Of a DNA stretch of 64,000 nucleotides, positions 34,700-45,973 are shown one piece after another. Under the pieces are notes generated by a model. The model saw only the letters and a list, made by a program, of their open reading frames with translations, made no database searches and was not told the origin of the DNA. This DNA comes from Paraphoma chrysanthemicola (Eukaryota; Ascomycota; Dothideomycetes; Pleosporales; Phaeosphaeriaceae): NCBI GenBank assembly GCA_020744225.1, contig JAGMWG010000007.1, positions 1,612,001-1,676,000 on the forward strand, read 5' to 3'. How positions within the stretch are numbered: position 1 is the stretch's first letter; every line of letters starts with the position of its first letter. The position numbers and the translations under genes are program-made.

Positions 34700-35401
34700 C
34701 AAAAGGTGCTTCTATTGGCAACGCGTTAGTGTATACCGGTCCCGCAATCATGAAATGCTTCGGCCTTTAGGGAGAGATGCGCAAGATTGCATATGAGGAG
34801 GTGTAGTGTGTCTGATCGACGCCATACCTAGATCGGACAATAGATCAGTAATCTATCTGCTTACTCACAGACCAAAACGGCAGAATCCACGTGCACGCCT
34901 GTGCTATGAGTATGCGTCGGCCGACGCATGAAACTTGGATCAAGCCTCTTAGAGTTGTCGACCAACCATCGCGGCTGACTTGCAGCCCACTGGCCTTGAA
35001 TAAGCCGTCCCTACGACAATGGCGTAGTCAGGGTAGACGCGTACTATCACCAATGTAGTCGCGTCTTCGGATTTGACCCAATACAGCATCAGAAAATAGG
35101 ACATGATGAGCTTACAAACATGCTCTATCTGCTTGTAATAGCTTACAGCTCCTGGTTGTGGATGATGCATGGGTCCAGCTCGAATGGCGAGATGCGAATC
35201 AGTCTAAGTGATTACTACAGTAGCGCGTACTATGTAGACTCTGTGGATTCTGTGGACAGTAGCTCGGGTTTTGGTATCGAAGGACTGTCGTATAAGAAGT
35301 AGCAGGTCATGCTGCTGAGCAGGATATCTTCAGCCTTCACCCAAACCCACTTGAGCACCCCACCTCCTTACCAACGTCTAAATCGGTCTCCAATAGTCAT
35401 C
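34700..35401. other. Intergenic: FAD-oxidoreductase 3' flank and ADH promoter
   Basis: About 700 nt. A 60-codon frame at 35120-35302 with a hydrophobic start and a VDSVDSVDSS run is probably chance. In-frame ATG 35309 could extend the next gene by 31 residues. Confidence 0.4.
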
Positions 35402-36501
35402 ATGGCGTCAGAGTACACTGTATTCCGCGGATCCAAAGATGCGATTAAGGCGAGTCCTGTACCGAAGCCACAACTCGGACCCAAGGACATCCTCATCAAG
35501 ATTACACACTCTGGCGTATGCGCTACTGATCTAGGTTATCAGGAGTACGGTATTGCTCTTGGGCACGAAGGCGTTGGCATCGTCGAAGCCATCGGAAGCG
35601 AGGTGACCCAGTTTGAGGTTGGTGAGCGAGCAGGCGGTGGCTACCACCGAGACTCTTGTGGGCACTGCAGCTATTGTCTGTCCGGACAGGATATCTGGTG
35701 CTACGATCGTAGTGTCTTTGGAGAAAAGGACTACAATAATGGAACCTTTGGAGACTATTACGTTGGGAAAGAGACTTACTTGCACAAGATCCCAGAAGGC
35801 CTGGCAAGCGAGCATGCTGCTCCCCTGCAATGCGCCGGTGCAACCACTTACAACGCCCTCGTCCAGGTCGTCAAGCCAGGCGATCGTGTGGGCATTGTCG
35901 GAATCGGCGGACTTGGCCATCTCGCCATACAGTTTGCTCAGAAGCTTGGCACGGAAGTTGTGGTCTTCAGCACCAGCAGAAGCAAGGAAGAGGAGGCAAA
36001 GAAGTTGGGTGCATCTGAGTTCTACTTGCTTGATGAGCTTGAAAAGTTGAAGAAGCCTGTCAAAACGCTAGTCGTCGCTGGAAGCAAGTATCCTGATTGG
36101 GAGAAGTAAGTCAGAGCTCTTCGTTGGTAGGCTCGATGTGCTGAATTCTCGGTGCAGGTTCATGCAGAAGAATGTACTGGCTCGAGCTGGAAACGTGGTC
36201 CCACTTGCAGCCCCGCATGGCACATTGACACTACCGTAAGTTCCATATGTAGAGCTTTCGAGCTATCGGACTGATGATCCGCAGGGCCTTCCAGATGTTT
36301 TTCGACGGCTACAATGTCCGATCCAGCCTGGTCGCGTCTCGAGCTAAGCACGATGAAATGCTGCAATTCGCCGCAACTCACGATGTGAAGCCGTGGGTGG
36401 AGAAGTTTGAGCTAAGCGAAGGAGGCATTGCGGATGCCGTGGAGAAGTTGAAAGCGAACAAGATTCGCTACCGGGGTGTACTGGTTGCAAAAGACAAGTA
36501 G
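35402..36501 (+). CDS. Zinc-dependent alcohol dehydrogenase (MDR superfamily)
   Basis: Exons 35402-36105, 36158-36235 and 36285-36501; 332 residues. A cytosolic medium-chain dehydrogenase/reductase for an unknown alcohol/aldehyde. Catalytic-zinc region SGVCATD and GHEGVGIVEAIG; structural-zinc cysteines in CGHCSYCLSGQDIWC; cofactor-binding VGIGGLGHLAIQFA. The last exon is the usual substrate-domain end (ADAVEKLKANKIRYRGVL). Start: the Met at 35402 begins the conserved ASEYTVFRG block. An in-frame ATG 31 codons upstream (35309) would add a Ser/Thr/Arg-rich leader resembling a mitochondrial presequence; which is used is undecided. Confidence 0.9.
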
Positions 36502-36955
36502 CTTGATGCTAGTGACCGCATTTGCTTCAAACCTGGCCTGAACCAGACGATGGACAAAATTCGTAGCAGCTTCGATAGTGGTCAACTCTGATGTGTTTCA
36601 TGCGGCTCAGATGTGCGCACCAACGGACGTGGATGAGTGGAAGTGAAGGTCGCTACTTTCGTCCCTTCTTCGGCCGCACGGACGCTGACGTCATCCAAAA
36701 GCAACAATAATTCGAGTATCAACAAAGTACTGCCATTATTGTCTGCCATGTGTTGCTGTGTTTTGTTGACCAACAGAACAAGAACCCCGGAGACTAAGAC
36801 GCACGTGATAATTGTTGAAGCTTCAGTTGCCGACCGCCTCCCTTCTCGGCTATCGCCAGCCCGACTTGCATCCTGCTCGCCTTAGTCCGTTTTCTCCCGC
36901 GGCGTCGGAACCATCACCGCAACATCATCATCTCATCCCTTTTCCTCGAGGATCA
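36502..36955. other. Intergenic: carrier promoter
   Basis: 454 nt, no gene or strong motif seen. Confidence 0.45.
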
Positions 36956-38067
36956 ATGGTTTCAGGCGCAAATGTATGTATTCGACGCGTGTCATGACTC
37001 CAAACTAATTGTGTGTAGGATAAGAACACGCCTGCGATAGTGTCGCTTGCTGCCGGTGGCATCGCTGGCGGTGTGGAAGGTTTCATTTCGGTACACCCGC
37101 GCGGAAAACCGATGAGGCAGGAAGTCGCGTGACTGATGTTTTGGCAGTATCCGTTGGAGTTCGCAAAGACCAGAGTGCAATTGAGACAGGAAATTGGAGT
37201 TCCCACTCCGCGCAATCCGTTCTTGGTGGTAACGCAGGTCTATAAAAAAGAAGGCATCCGTGCGCTGTACAAGGGTTGCGGTCCTCTCGTTCTTGTAAGT
37301 CAGACGCTGCGTTCACGCGATTAGTACATTCTTACTTGGAACCCCACTTACAAAACAGGGCTCCATTGGCAAAGATGGCGTCCGCTTCCTTTTCTTCGAT
37401 CAGATCAAAGAGGCTTTTGCGGATCCGGATACTGGTACCTTGACGCCGGTTCGCAATCTTCTAGCGGGAATGACGGCTGGAGTGGCTGCATCTATAACAG
37501 CAGTGACGCCCTCCGAGCGCATCAAAACGGCGCTGATTGATGATGCAAGACATGACAAGCGATTTCGGTCTGCATGGCATGCGACTACCACTATTTGGAA
37601 GGAAAACGGTATTTCCGGCTTGTACCGGGGCTTTGTTGGAAACACTTTGAAGCAAGCATCAGCTACGGCGTTTCGCATGGGCACGTACAACGTGCTGAAG
37701 GACTTCGAGAAGAAGAGAGATATCAAGCAGAACACGGCCGTCAACTTTGCAAATGGATCTGTCGCTGGTGTGGTCACGACATTGACGACACAGCCTTTCG
37801 ACGTTATGAAGACGCGCAGCCAGAGTGCGAAGGGTATGACCACGGCAGAAAGTGTAAAGAGTATTTTGCTTGATTATGGGTAAGTTCTCTGGTATGGTTT
37901 CACGTAAGACGTACACTGACTACATCAGCATCCGAGGATTCTGGAAAGGCACAACGATGAGATTAGGACGAACGGTGTTCAGCGGCGGCATTCTCTTTAC
38001 AAGCTACGAGGCGGCTGTCAGAATGATCATGCCACTCTATGGCGGCCACGGAAATTTCCTGTACTGA
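36956..38067 (+). CDS. ctp1: Mitochondrial tricarboxylate (citrate) carrier, SLC25 family
   Basis: Exons 36956-36973, 37019-37090, 37148-37294, 37359-37879 and 37929-38067; 298 residues. It exchanges citrate for malate or other tricarboxylates across the inner mitochondrial membrane. The 18-nt first exon (MVSGAN) is followed by a 45-nt intron; all five pieces join in frame. The three tandem carrier repeats carry PxD/ExxK/R signatures: YPLEFAKTR, TPSERIKTAL and QPFDVMKTR. The TPSERIKTALIDD stretch is typical of citrate carriers. The gene meets the hydantoinase gene tail to tail, 24 nt apart. Confidence 0.93.
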
Positions 38068-38091
38068 TACCCGCATACCTAGAGGTAGTCT

Positions 38092-41000
38092 TTACGACTT
38101 TGCATCGTACTCGTCAATCACACTTATCGGCTTGACGAACTTGCCCAATGGACAGTACTCAAGATGATCAAATCCAAAAGCTTGCGGACCTCCCAGTTCG
38201 ATACCCCGCGGACTCGTCCATCTCTCGCTAGCTGTGAACCCAAGAACTTGTACCAACAGGCCGTAACGATACTCTGGCGTGCCAATTGCCTCGCCGTTCT
38301 GTGCATCGATGACAGCAACCAAGTCTGGCACTATAGCGAGCACATCCGCGTTTTTCTCTTCTCCTGTTTTGCTTTCGCCCTCTTCTGGAATGCGGATTGC
38401 AGCAATGTTTTCGTTCTTGAAAGGTATTTTGATCTTGCCGGTGCTTGATGCGTCTGTGCCCTCAACGATGACTTCACCATACACGTGTCCCATGTATAGC
38501 TTACGTTCCACACCCACGATCTTGCCTTTGAACAAAACACGTCCGGCATTCGATCCTCCCACGGCGTCTATGATAGACTCAGCGACGTTATCGATCCGAT
38601 TCTCTTTCCTCGCTCGCGCAACTTCACGACCGATGCGCCACGATAATGATATCGTATGTTCCACCGCCCATCTCTTGGTCTCGGCGCCAGTCACTGGCGC
38701 ATCAGCGGTTCCTACAGCGCTGCCCATCTGACTCAGAGCAGCTCTAATGACCTGCTCCACTTTCAGATCGCTCGTCGCAGTACCCATATAAAGTGTATTC
38801 CCGTTCCCGTCCGCTACAGCAATGGGCGCAAACACGATCTCCCGCTCGCCGAATACGACCGGCGTCGTTTGCCACTTGGTGGGATATGCGCGACCCATCC
38901 AGTCACCATCTACGCACGGGATATTCATGTTCTGAGATGCGCCGAGAACGAGGCCCTGGAGCCCATTTGAACCGCCAATTTCCAGCGGTATTATATGTGT
39001 CGCACGTCCACCTTTGAAGAGGTCGTATAAATGGTTTTGAGCATCCATCATTTCGTCTGCAGATAGCTTCTCGATGCCAACGGTCGGTGAGCCAGCGCCT
39101 CCGCCGCAACCGATGAGATCTTCGTCTTTGAGGTCATCTGGGTTGATGACACGAACCGTCCCACCAGAGCGAAGTATACCGCGGACTCGCAGCATGGTTG
39201 AGTAGGGCGAACCGCCGCCGCCAGTGCCCAAAATGTAGCAGCCAATTGTGATCCAGTCAAGATCTACTTCGGATATCCACCATTCGCGCTTGATGACTCT
39301 CGGCACATATGATGCGATGTCGACTTCGTTCGAAATTTCTTCTTTCTCTGAGTTTTCCTCAGTGGGTGGCGCGACCATAGCTTCCTGCGGATTTGTTTCC
39401 AATCGTGATTTATCCTCTTCTTTCGTGATGTCCAAGTTTGTAAAGTCACTCGATCGCGAGAAGTCAAAGTCTCCAGCAGCGCGGACTATGAAACGCGTTT
39501 TATTCGCAACGTACTGCAACGGCAGGTCGTCCACTTCCACGATCTGGACTGAGTTTTCGAGTGCGCCAGCATCGATAGTCTTTTGCTTAACTTCCGCTGA
39601 TATCTCAGCTAGTAATTCTTTCGTAGTTTGCTTCTCTGTCGACTTCACGGTGTCAATTACTGCACTGACACGCGCCATTGCAGCGCCGATCGCGTTTGCT
39701 ACGCCCGACCATTTGGGCTTGATAACGCGACTTGCGCCCTTGAGCGTGTTTGGAGCGATGCAGGCTCCACCTCCAACTAGCAAGACCGGCAAGTCCTCTG
39801 GGGTTGTCTTCATCGTATCGATGATACGTTCGAGCATACTCTTTGTCTCGTAGTTGAATCCGTCAATATCTTTTTCGTCGAGCCTGCCTCTGACTTTGTC
39901 AGGCTGTCCGATAATTACGTCACTCGAGGATGCGACAATATAGTCCGTGGCTGTTGACACGTCACCGCCAAAGACTAGGGCCTTCTCTGGTAGCTTATAG
40001 CCCACTGACTCTGGTCCGACTCTTATCTTGCCGTCAATTTTACGGACCAAGCTTCCACCACCCAAACCTATGCTCTTGACGTCTGGATATGAAAAGTTCA
40101 TTCTGACGCCCGATAGCTCGGAATATGCTGCCTGTTGTCTAGGAAAACCGTTGGCCAGTAAGAGGCCCACGTCTGTCGTTGTGCCACCAACATCAACAAC
40201 CATCATTGCTTCTCTCTTCTCTTGTTTCCCTACCAGAAAGGCTGCGCCACGCATGCTGTTCGTTGGGCCTGAAGAAAATGTGCGTATGGGCAACCGACTT
40301 GCTGCTTCACCACTAAGAATGGTCCCGTCATTCTGCGTGATGAACACCGGACAGCTTAGCCCAAGTTTTTTGATCGGATCCTGAAAGGAAGCAATAGTCG
40401 TTCTTGCAAATGCTAGTATCGACGCGTTGAGTATTGCAGCATTCTCACGCTCCAAGAACCCAAGGTTGGCAACTGTTTTGCTAAGCACGATATCGACTTG
40501 ATTTCCAAGCTCGCGCTTAATGATCTCTGCTGCGCGTTCTTCCTGTCGCTCGACCGTGTCTATCGGGCTGAACACCCCATTGACCACTATGCTTTTGATG
40601 CCCTTCTCTTCGATGATTTTACACTGCTCTACAATTTCGTGTTCCTTGATATGCGAGATTAGACTGCCATCAATTTCTAGTCCGCCTTTGACGAGAGCAT
40701 AGTGCCCTAGAATTATTTTGCGTAACGAAGTGGGCCAATCCACGCATGGCGGTGCATGCTTACTGAAGGGCCCTGATAGTCGGAGTACTGCAACTTTAGA
40801 AAGTCTCGTCGAGTCTCGAGTCACGACAGCGTTAACAAAGTGAGTAGTCCCTATTGTCACACTTGCGACTGATGATGGCTCAACGGAAGCTGATCGGAAC
40901 ATGGTTGTGATGGCGTCTGCGATGCCATGGCTCGGATCCGTAGTCGTAGGCGCTTTGTGCCTAAAGCCATGCGTCAACCATATCAGTCGCTGTTACAGGA

Positions 41001-41226
41001 TGCCTGGAGGTCGTCCCGATCACCTTGACCAAGCTTGGAGTGTCATACCATGCTATGATTCCACGATCGACTTCATGTGATCTTTGAGGGTCCAAGATCA
41101 CTCCATCTGTGTTTGTACTTCGCAAAGCATTAGCTCGACTTCCCAGGGTCTATATTTGGGAATGTGGTAGGAATTGTCTCACCCGCCAACGTCGACACCG
41201 ATTCTGAGGCTTCTTGATATCGCCAT
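38092..41226 (-). CDS. Hydantoinase/oxoprolinase-family protein with C-terminal DUF917
   Basis: Exons 41226-41183, 41117-41049 and 40960-38092; 993 residues. Intron 1 (65 nt) lies inside the first glycine motif and its removal restores RIGVDVGGTNTDGVILD; intron 2 (88 nt) joins GIIAW to HKAPTTTDPSHG. Domains: hydantoinase A N-terminal region (about 8-210), hydantoinase A/oxoprolinase ATP-dependent region with VVDVGGTTTDVG and SIGLGGGS (about 210-560), and DUF917 (about 600-985) with YILGTGGGGSPY and IGCGGGAGSP. Family members hydrolyse five-membered cyclic amides such as hydantoins or 5-oxoproline with ATP. The substrate here is unknown. The neighbouring divergent NCS1 permease suggests import and use of a nitrogen heterocycle. 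Confidence 0.93.
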
Positions 41227-41825
41227 CCTGCCAATTTGGTATAATTCTAGCTGATTCTCTGGCGGATATCAATGGTCAAGAGTAATGATAGGTGGTTTGG
41301 AACGGAGTGCTGATCTTGAAAGATCTGATAAGATAGTGGGGCAAAGGAACAGCTCCGACTGCCGGAAGCCACACCCACTTGCGTCATCTACGTCTCTCGT
41401 GCTTGCCACCACCTACAATCCAACCATCACCAACTGCACCCATGACTCCTCCTTCAGAATTAACCATAAGAGGAAGCTCATTTGGAACCCTGCAGTTGTT
41501 TCGATGGAGCATGTTCGGCATCAGATAAGATAAACCTGCATCTACCCCTCACTGTCAATCTTTCCCACTCTTGCCACCGGTGCTTTAGCCTATCAAGATG
41601 CGCACAAATGAAGGGCGTTGGCTGCGCGGGGTGGCATCCTCCACGCTAGACAGGCGGATTCTGGTATATTGACTGGGTCTAACTTCAGAAATAGAGCCGA
41701 TACTCGTGAGCCTAGCCCAGCTGGACATAGGACGACGCAGCGTAAAAGTCGTCCAAGGCGAAGCACATGCCTTCCTTTACATTTCTCGCCGCATGGACGG
41801 ATCTTGGTTGAAGTAGATGTGAATC
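41227..41825. promoter_or_regulatory. Shared divergent promoter of hydantoinase and NCS1 permease
   Basis: About 600 nt between two divergent starts. It holds five HGATAR words on the plus strand: TGATAG at 41286, overlapping TGATAA/AGATAG at 41326-41336, and overlapping AGATAA/AGATAA at 41523-41533, plus a reverse CTATCA near 41590. Roughly two would be expected by chance on both strands. Closely paired GATA sites are typical of AreA/NIT2-controlled nitrogen genes. Confidence 0.45.
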
Positions 41826-43710
41826 ATGGCTTTGAGACGAAGGTTAACTATATTGCACGAATACATCAAGCTGAAAGGCGACGATGAGAAGCACGAGCAG
41901 ACTGACGCGTGGAGTAATCGCGACCTGATCCCGTATGCACATGCTGAGTCTTCATCCCGTCCGATACAGATTATTGACACCTATCAAGCTTACCACCTGA
42001 ACGACGAACCTGGGGATGGTTCAATTACTTTGGATTCTGGGCAATTGCCAGTCTGAACCTTGCGAATTGGCAGACGCCTGGCACATATCTTGGTACGCCA
42101 TCAGGATCTAGAAGTGATGATGCAGGCTAATGAAGACAAACAGCTATGGGACTGTCTGTACCGCAATCTATGCTCATTATCGTGATCAGCAGACTGCTTA
42201 TCGCATTGTTCTCAACTCTGATAGCTTGGATCGGCCTGAAGTGGCATATAGGCTTCACTGTGCAGAACAGATACAGCTGGGGCATGGTGGGAAGCTACAT
42301 CCCGCTCTCCCAGAGAGTTCTTTTGAACGTTATATGGAATGCTGTACAGTGTGGGTCTTATCTCTTCCATACCGGGTGCTTATACTGACGCTCCTAGGTT
42401 GGAACGGCGGCCGTCTCATCGCTGTTTGCCTGACCGCTATCTGGCCCTCGTACGCGCGCATGAAAAACACATTCGGGACCAATATGCCTACCACAACACA
42501 AGAATTCGTTGGGTTTGTGATATTCTGGTTCCTCTCCACGCCGTTTTTGTGGCTCCGACCTGAAAAGTTCAAGATCCCATTCTTGATCGTCTGCACGTGG
42601 TGTGGCCTTGGTATGATCTGCTGGATGATTTGGGCACTATCTGTAGCGGACGGCGTGGGACCGCTCTGGAGCTCAGGCCAAAAGATCCCAGCTAGCTCAC
42701 CTTTTGGAACTTCATGGCTCATCATGGCTGGCATAAATCAAGGAATCGGCGGATTAGCAGCCGGCATAACGAACGGATCGGACTTTTCCCGATACGCAAG
42801 AGGTCGCCGGCACTACATCATTGGCACAATAGCTAGTTGTGTAGTGACTGGTATACTCGTGTCCCTGATCGGATTGGTCACTGCGGCCGCTGCTCAGAAA
42901 ATATACGGCGAGGTATACTGGAATCCGCCTGATCTGCTACTGCGCATGCTGGAGAATGGGAATGCTTCATCCAGGGCTCGCGCAGGCGTCTTCTTCCTTG
43001 CTGCAGGATTCGCCTTCACCGCCATGTTCGAGAACATCTGTGGCAACACAGTTGCCGGTGGTATCGACCTGGCTGGGCTGTTCCCTCGCTATATCAACAT
43101 TCGTCGTGGTGCTATCATAACATTTGTCGCAGCTTGGATCGTTCAACCTTGGCAGTTGATCAACCGTGCGACAACATTTATTGCAGTTTTGTCGTCTTTC
43201 TCAGTCTTTCTGGCGCCGATCATAGGCATCATGACCTGCGACTACTATTTGCTCCGCAGAAGACGCATCCGCTTGAGTCACCTTTATAAGACTCGTGATT
43301 CGATCTACTACTTCTCAAAGGGAGTCAACTGGCGTGCGATACCGGCTTGGATATGTGGCTTTGCACCAACAATTGGAGGTCTCGTTGTGACAGTTCGGCA
43401 AGATGTGAAGCCACCACGGGCATTGGTGCAATTTTACTATATCGCATTCCTGATCGGTCAGTATATACGTTGAACTAAAGAACTGACTCTGACTTGACTA
43501 TTAGGCTTTGCAATCAGCGCCGTCATCTTCTATGCGTTGAACACATTGTTCCCAGTGAAGGACATGGACCAGATCGATCAAGTAGATTTGTACGGCACGT
43601 TCACAACAGCCGAAGCTCGAAGGGTAGGTGTAGCGCCCTTGGAGAATAGTATTGAACGAAGGGGATCCAGTGACAATGCAATTGTCGTTGAGGAGAGTAA
43701 AAGGTTCTAA
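41826..43710 (+). CDS. NCS1 permease (Fur type: uracil/allantoin/hydantoin/thiamine class)
   Basis: Exons 41826-41932, 41989-42092, 42144-42350, 42398-43456 and 43505-43710; 560 residues; introns of 56, 51, 47 and 48 nt. A plasma-membrane symporter of the nucleobase:cation symporter-1 family. It was assembled from pieces in three frames. The joins restore LPPERRTW, WAIASLNLANWQTPGTYLAMGLS and NAVQCWNGGRLI, all diagnostic NCS1 positions, with about twelve hydrophobic spans and a NGSDFSRYA loop. The intracellular C-terminus ends near EESKRF. Fur-type members carry uracil, allantoin, uridine, thiamine or hydantoins; the divergent hydantoinase makes a hydantoin-like or allantoin-like substrate plausible, as inference. 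Confidence 0.93.
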
Positions 43711-45973
43711 AAGGAGGTAGAGTAATCCAAATCCAAAGCTGCGGTCTGCAGTCGTTCCGAGTTGCTTCTCCAAGGCTCCGAAACACCTTGATCCATGGAG
43801 ATGGAATGCTATGCTAGTCGCGCTAAGAAAATTTATGCATCGGCCGTAATGTAGGTCTTCTAGAAATTGACGCAGTCTCAAATTCATGATGGCCACGTTC
43901 GAACGCGAGCAACCACACGCCTTTAGTCAGTACGCAGCGTCAAGTCAAGCGCATCCTGGTACCGAATCACTGTCCATACAGCCTTGTCGGCTTGACTCGG
44001 CGGTATAAGTGTTGAAAGCGCATGCTGAGACAGCTCAATGACCTATGCAGTGTTCCCATTCGCACCATGAAGTCACTTCGAAACTGGCGATACGTAGTCT
44101 TCAAAGATGCAGCAAATTTCCTAAAGTGACAAGCTACGTGACAACCGTTGAGTGAGAGGTGGCATATCATTGGAGCGGGCAGTCTCGGAATCGAAATGAT
44201 GATGTTACAGGAAGCTCCCGGGTACGCCAAGTTTGGCAGTCGCGTCCCAGGCTCCCAGCCACATTCGCTTCGTCACCCAGGTGTAGATCTCCATCCTCCG
44301 ATCACGACGACTCTTGTTGGGATTGTCTCCTTTTTTACATTCTTGGCTGCGATGATGATCAGAATCACCGCGACGTCAGATTGTGGACCCTGCCGACGCA
44401 GCCTTACGCTTGCCAGGTCTGCCTCGACGGCTGCGGCCCGACCGGGCGCCCGCCGTTGACTGGGTGCCAAACTTGCACCGCCATGCGCAAAAGTCGCCGA
44501 TATCCTCAAAAACAAGAACAACATCGGCCGCATGGCAAATTGCCACAACATACATGGTATTCTTCTGACGTTATCGATACATAGAAGCGCCACTGGCAAG
44601 TCTGGCTTCGGGATCTTCCGCATTGTCTCATCGTCGCCTCCATGCAAAAGGCATTTCCAGACGCCGCCATGATTACCACCAGGGGGCTAGAGGTGTCGTC
44701 GACGAGGTCAAGATACGCTTTTTGCCTAAGGCTTGGGCTTGGCCGATGGACGACAAAACCTCCATGTGGGCCTCTGGTCGCCGCTTGCATTGTTGAGACA
44801 GCATCCCTATCTTCTGTCGTCGCGCCCGATGAGACATACCGCGGCCTCGAAAAGAGCTAGCGCAGAATATTCTACATCCTTATCTGAGAATAAGCCTACC
44901 TGCGGCTCCTTCGGATCCAAAACGGTGGGGCTTTTCTTCTTGGATGTTTTGCGCGGGATGCTTGGCAGAACTCGACACATCGAGGCTCCGCTTTGGGTGT
45001 TTCGTCACCCGTTTCAAGCCCCTTCCGCACTGCGAATCAACGCCGTCCTACCACTTGAGCCGCAACTTTTCCGATCTGAACGAGGCGTTGTGCATCTCCC
45101 GCACATAGCTCCGCCTTGGCTGCGCCTCGGTGAATACTGGCTTCATCCATGATATGTCCCTGCTTTTCATGGTAGGAAGGGATCCTCCCAGTTGCGGAAA
45201 ACTTTCCGCCACCATGAACAAGCGCCAAACGCCTTCTTGATAGCTGCTCCAGACCTTCAATTGGTCTTCGGGCTGAGAGGAGTATGTTGGACGTATCGAC
45301 CTTCCTCCGCCGTGGAATGTTTGCACAATTCCCACTCGCTATTTGGGTCGCTTTCAGCGAGGCGTGAAATACAAATCTTCAGAGCATCGTGCACAGTCGG
45401 ACAGAACAGTTCGGCATAAGCGCCCAAGGACTGAAGCCCTTATCTTTGTGTTTGGAAGATGCACATATCCAAACACCTTGGCAGAGCGGACCTTTGCCAA
45501 GCACTGTGCCCAATTCTGGATCAGTGCACACGAAGCCTACGAGTCGCCTTGCAAAAAGCACGTGCATTGACCTGTGCATTGGCTTATTCGAAGCTTCGAA
45601 GTGGATACCAGTAGCAAGTACGCAACACTTCACCTCAGCCAAGCACTGTGAGATGCCACTCCACCCCTACAGCACTGCTAGAGGCTACTCCACTAACCGC
45701 CGGAGGTCTTTAGTGCCCACTATGGAGCAAAGAGCGAAACAGGACCGATTCGGGGCGTGTTGATCACGCATATGGAGACATTAATCAACTCTGGTTAATA
45801 CCCTGCCTCTCTCCAATCTCTCATTTCTCTGGCGTCCTTGCTCAACTATTCGCCCAGCGTTGAATTTTCGTATTGCTATAGAGGGGTCTGCATGTGTTGT
45901 TTCCTGTCTTAATCTCCTTACGCATCTGCCTACTAGACTCTAGGTGCAGGTCACCTCCCACCTATCCTCAACG
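43711..45973. other. Large unexplained stretch, no certain gene
   Basis: About 2.26 kb. Several minus-strand pieces look weakly protein-like (45048-45335, 45379-45642, 44273-44647), and near 44400-44450 a minus frame contains a basic RRGRPGKRK word that resembles an AT-hook, but frames are broken and no family is recognised. A decayed gene is possible. A GC-rich patch lies at about 44385-44470. Confidence 0.4.

Noticed and set aside
35120..35302. 60-codon frame with hydrophobic start and VDSVDSVDSS run
   Set aside because: Lies in the ADH promoter region; too short and low complexity to support.
35309..35401. Upstream in-frame ATG of the alcohol dehydrogenase as a mitochondrial presequence
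   Set aside because: Possible but not preferred: the family normally starts at the Met before ASEYTVF; left as an alternative in the entry.
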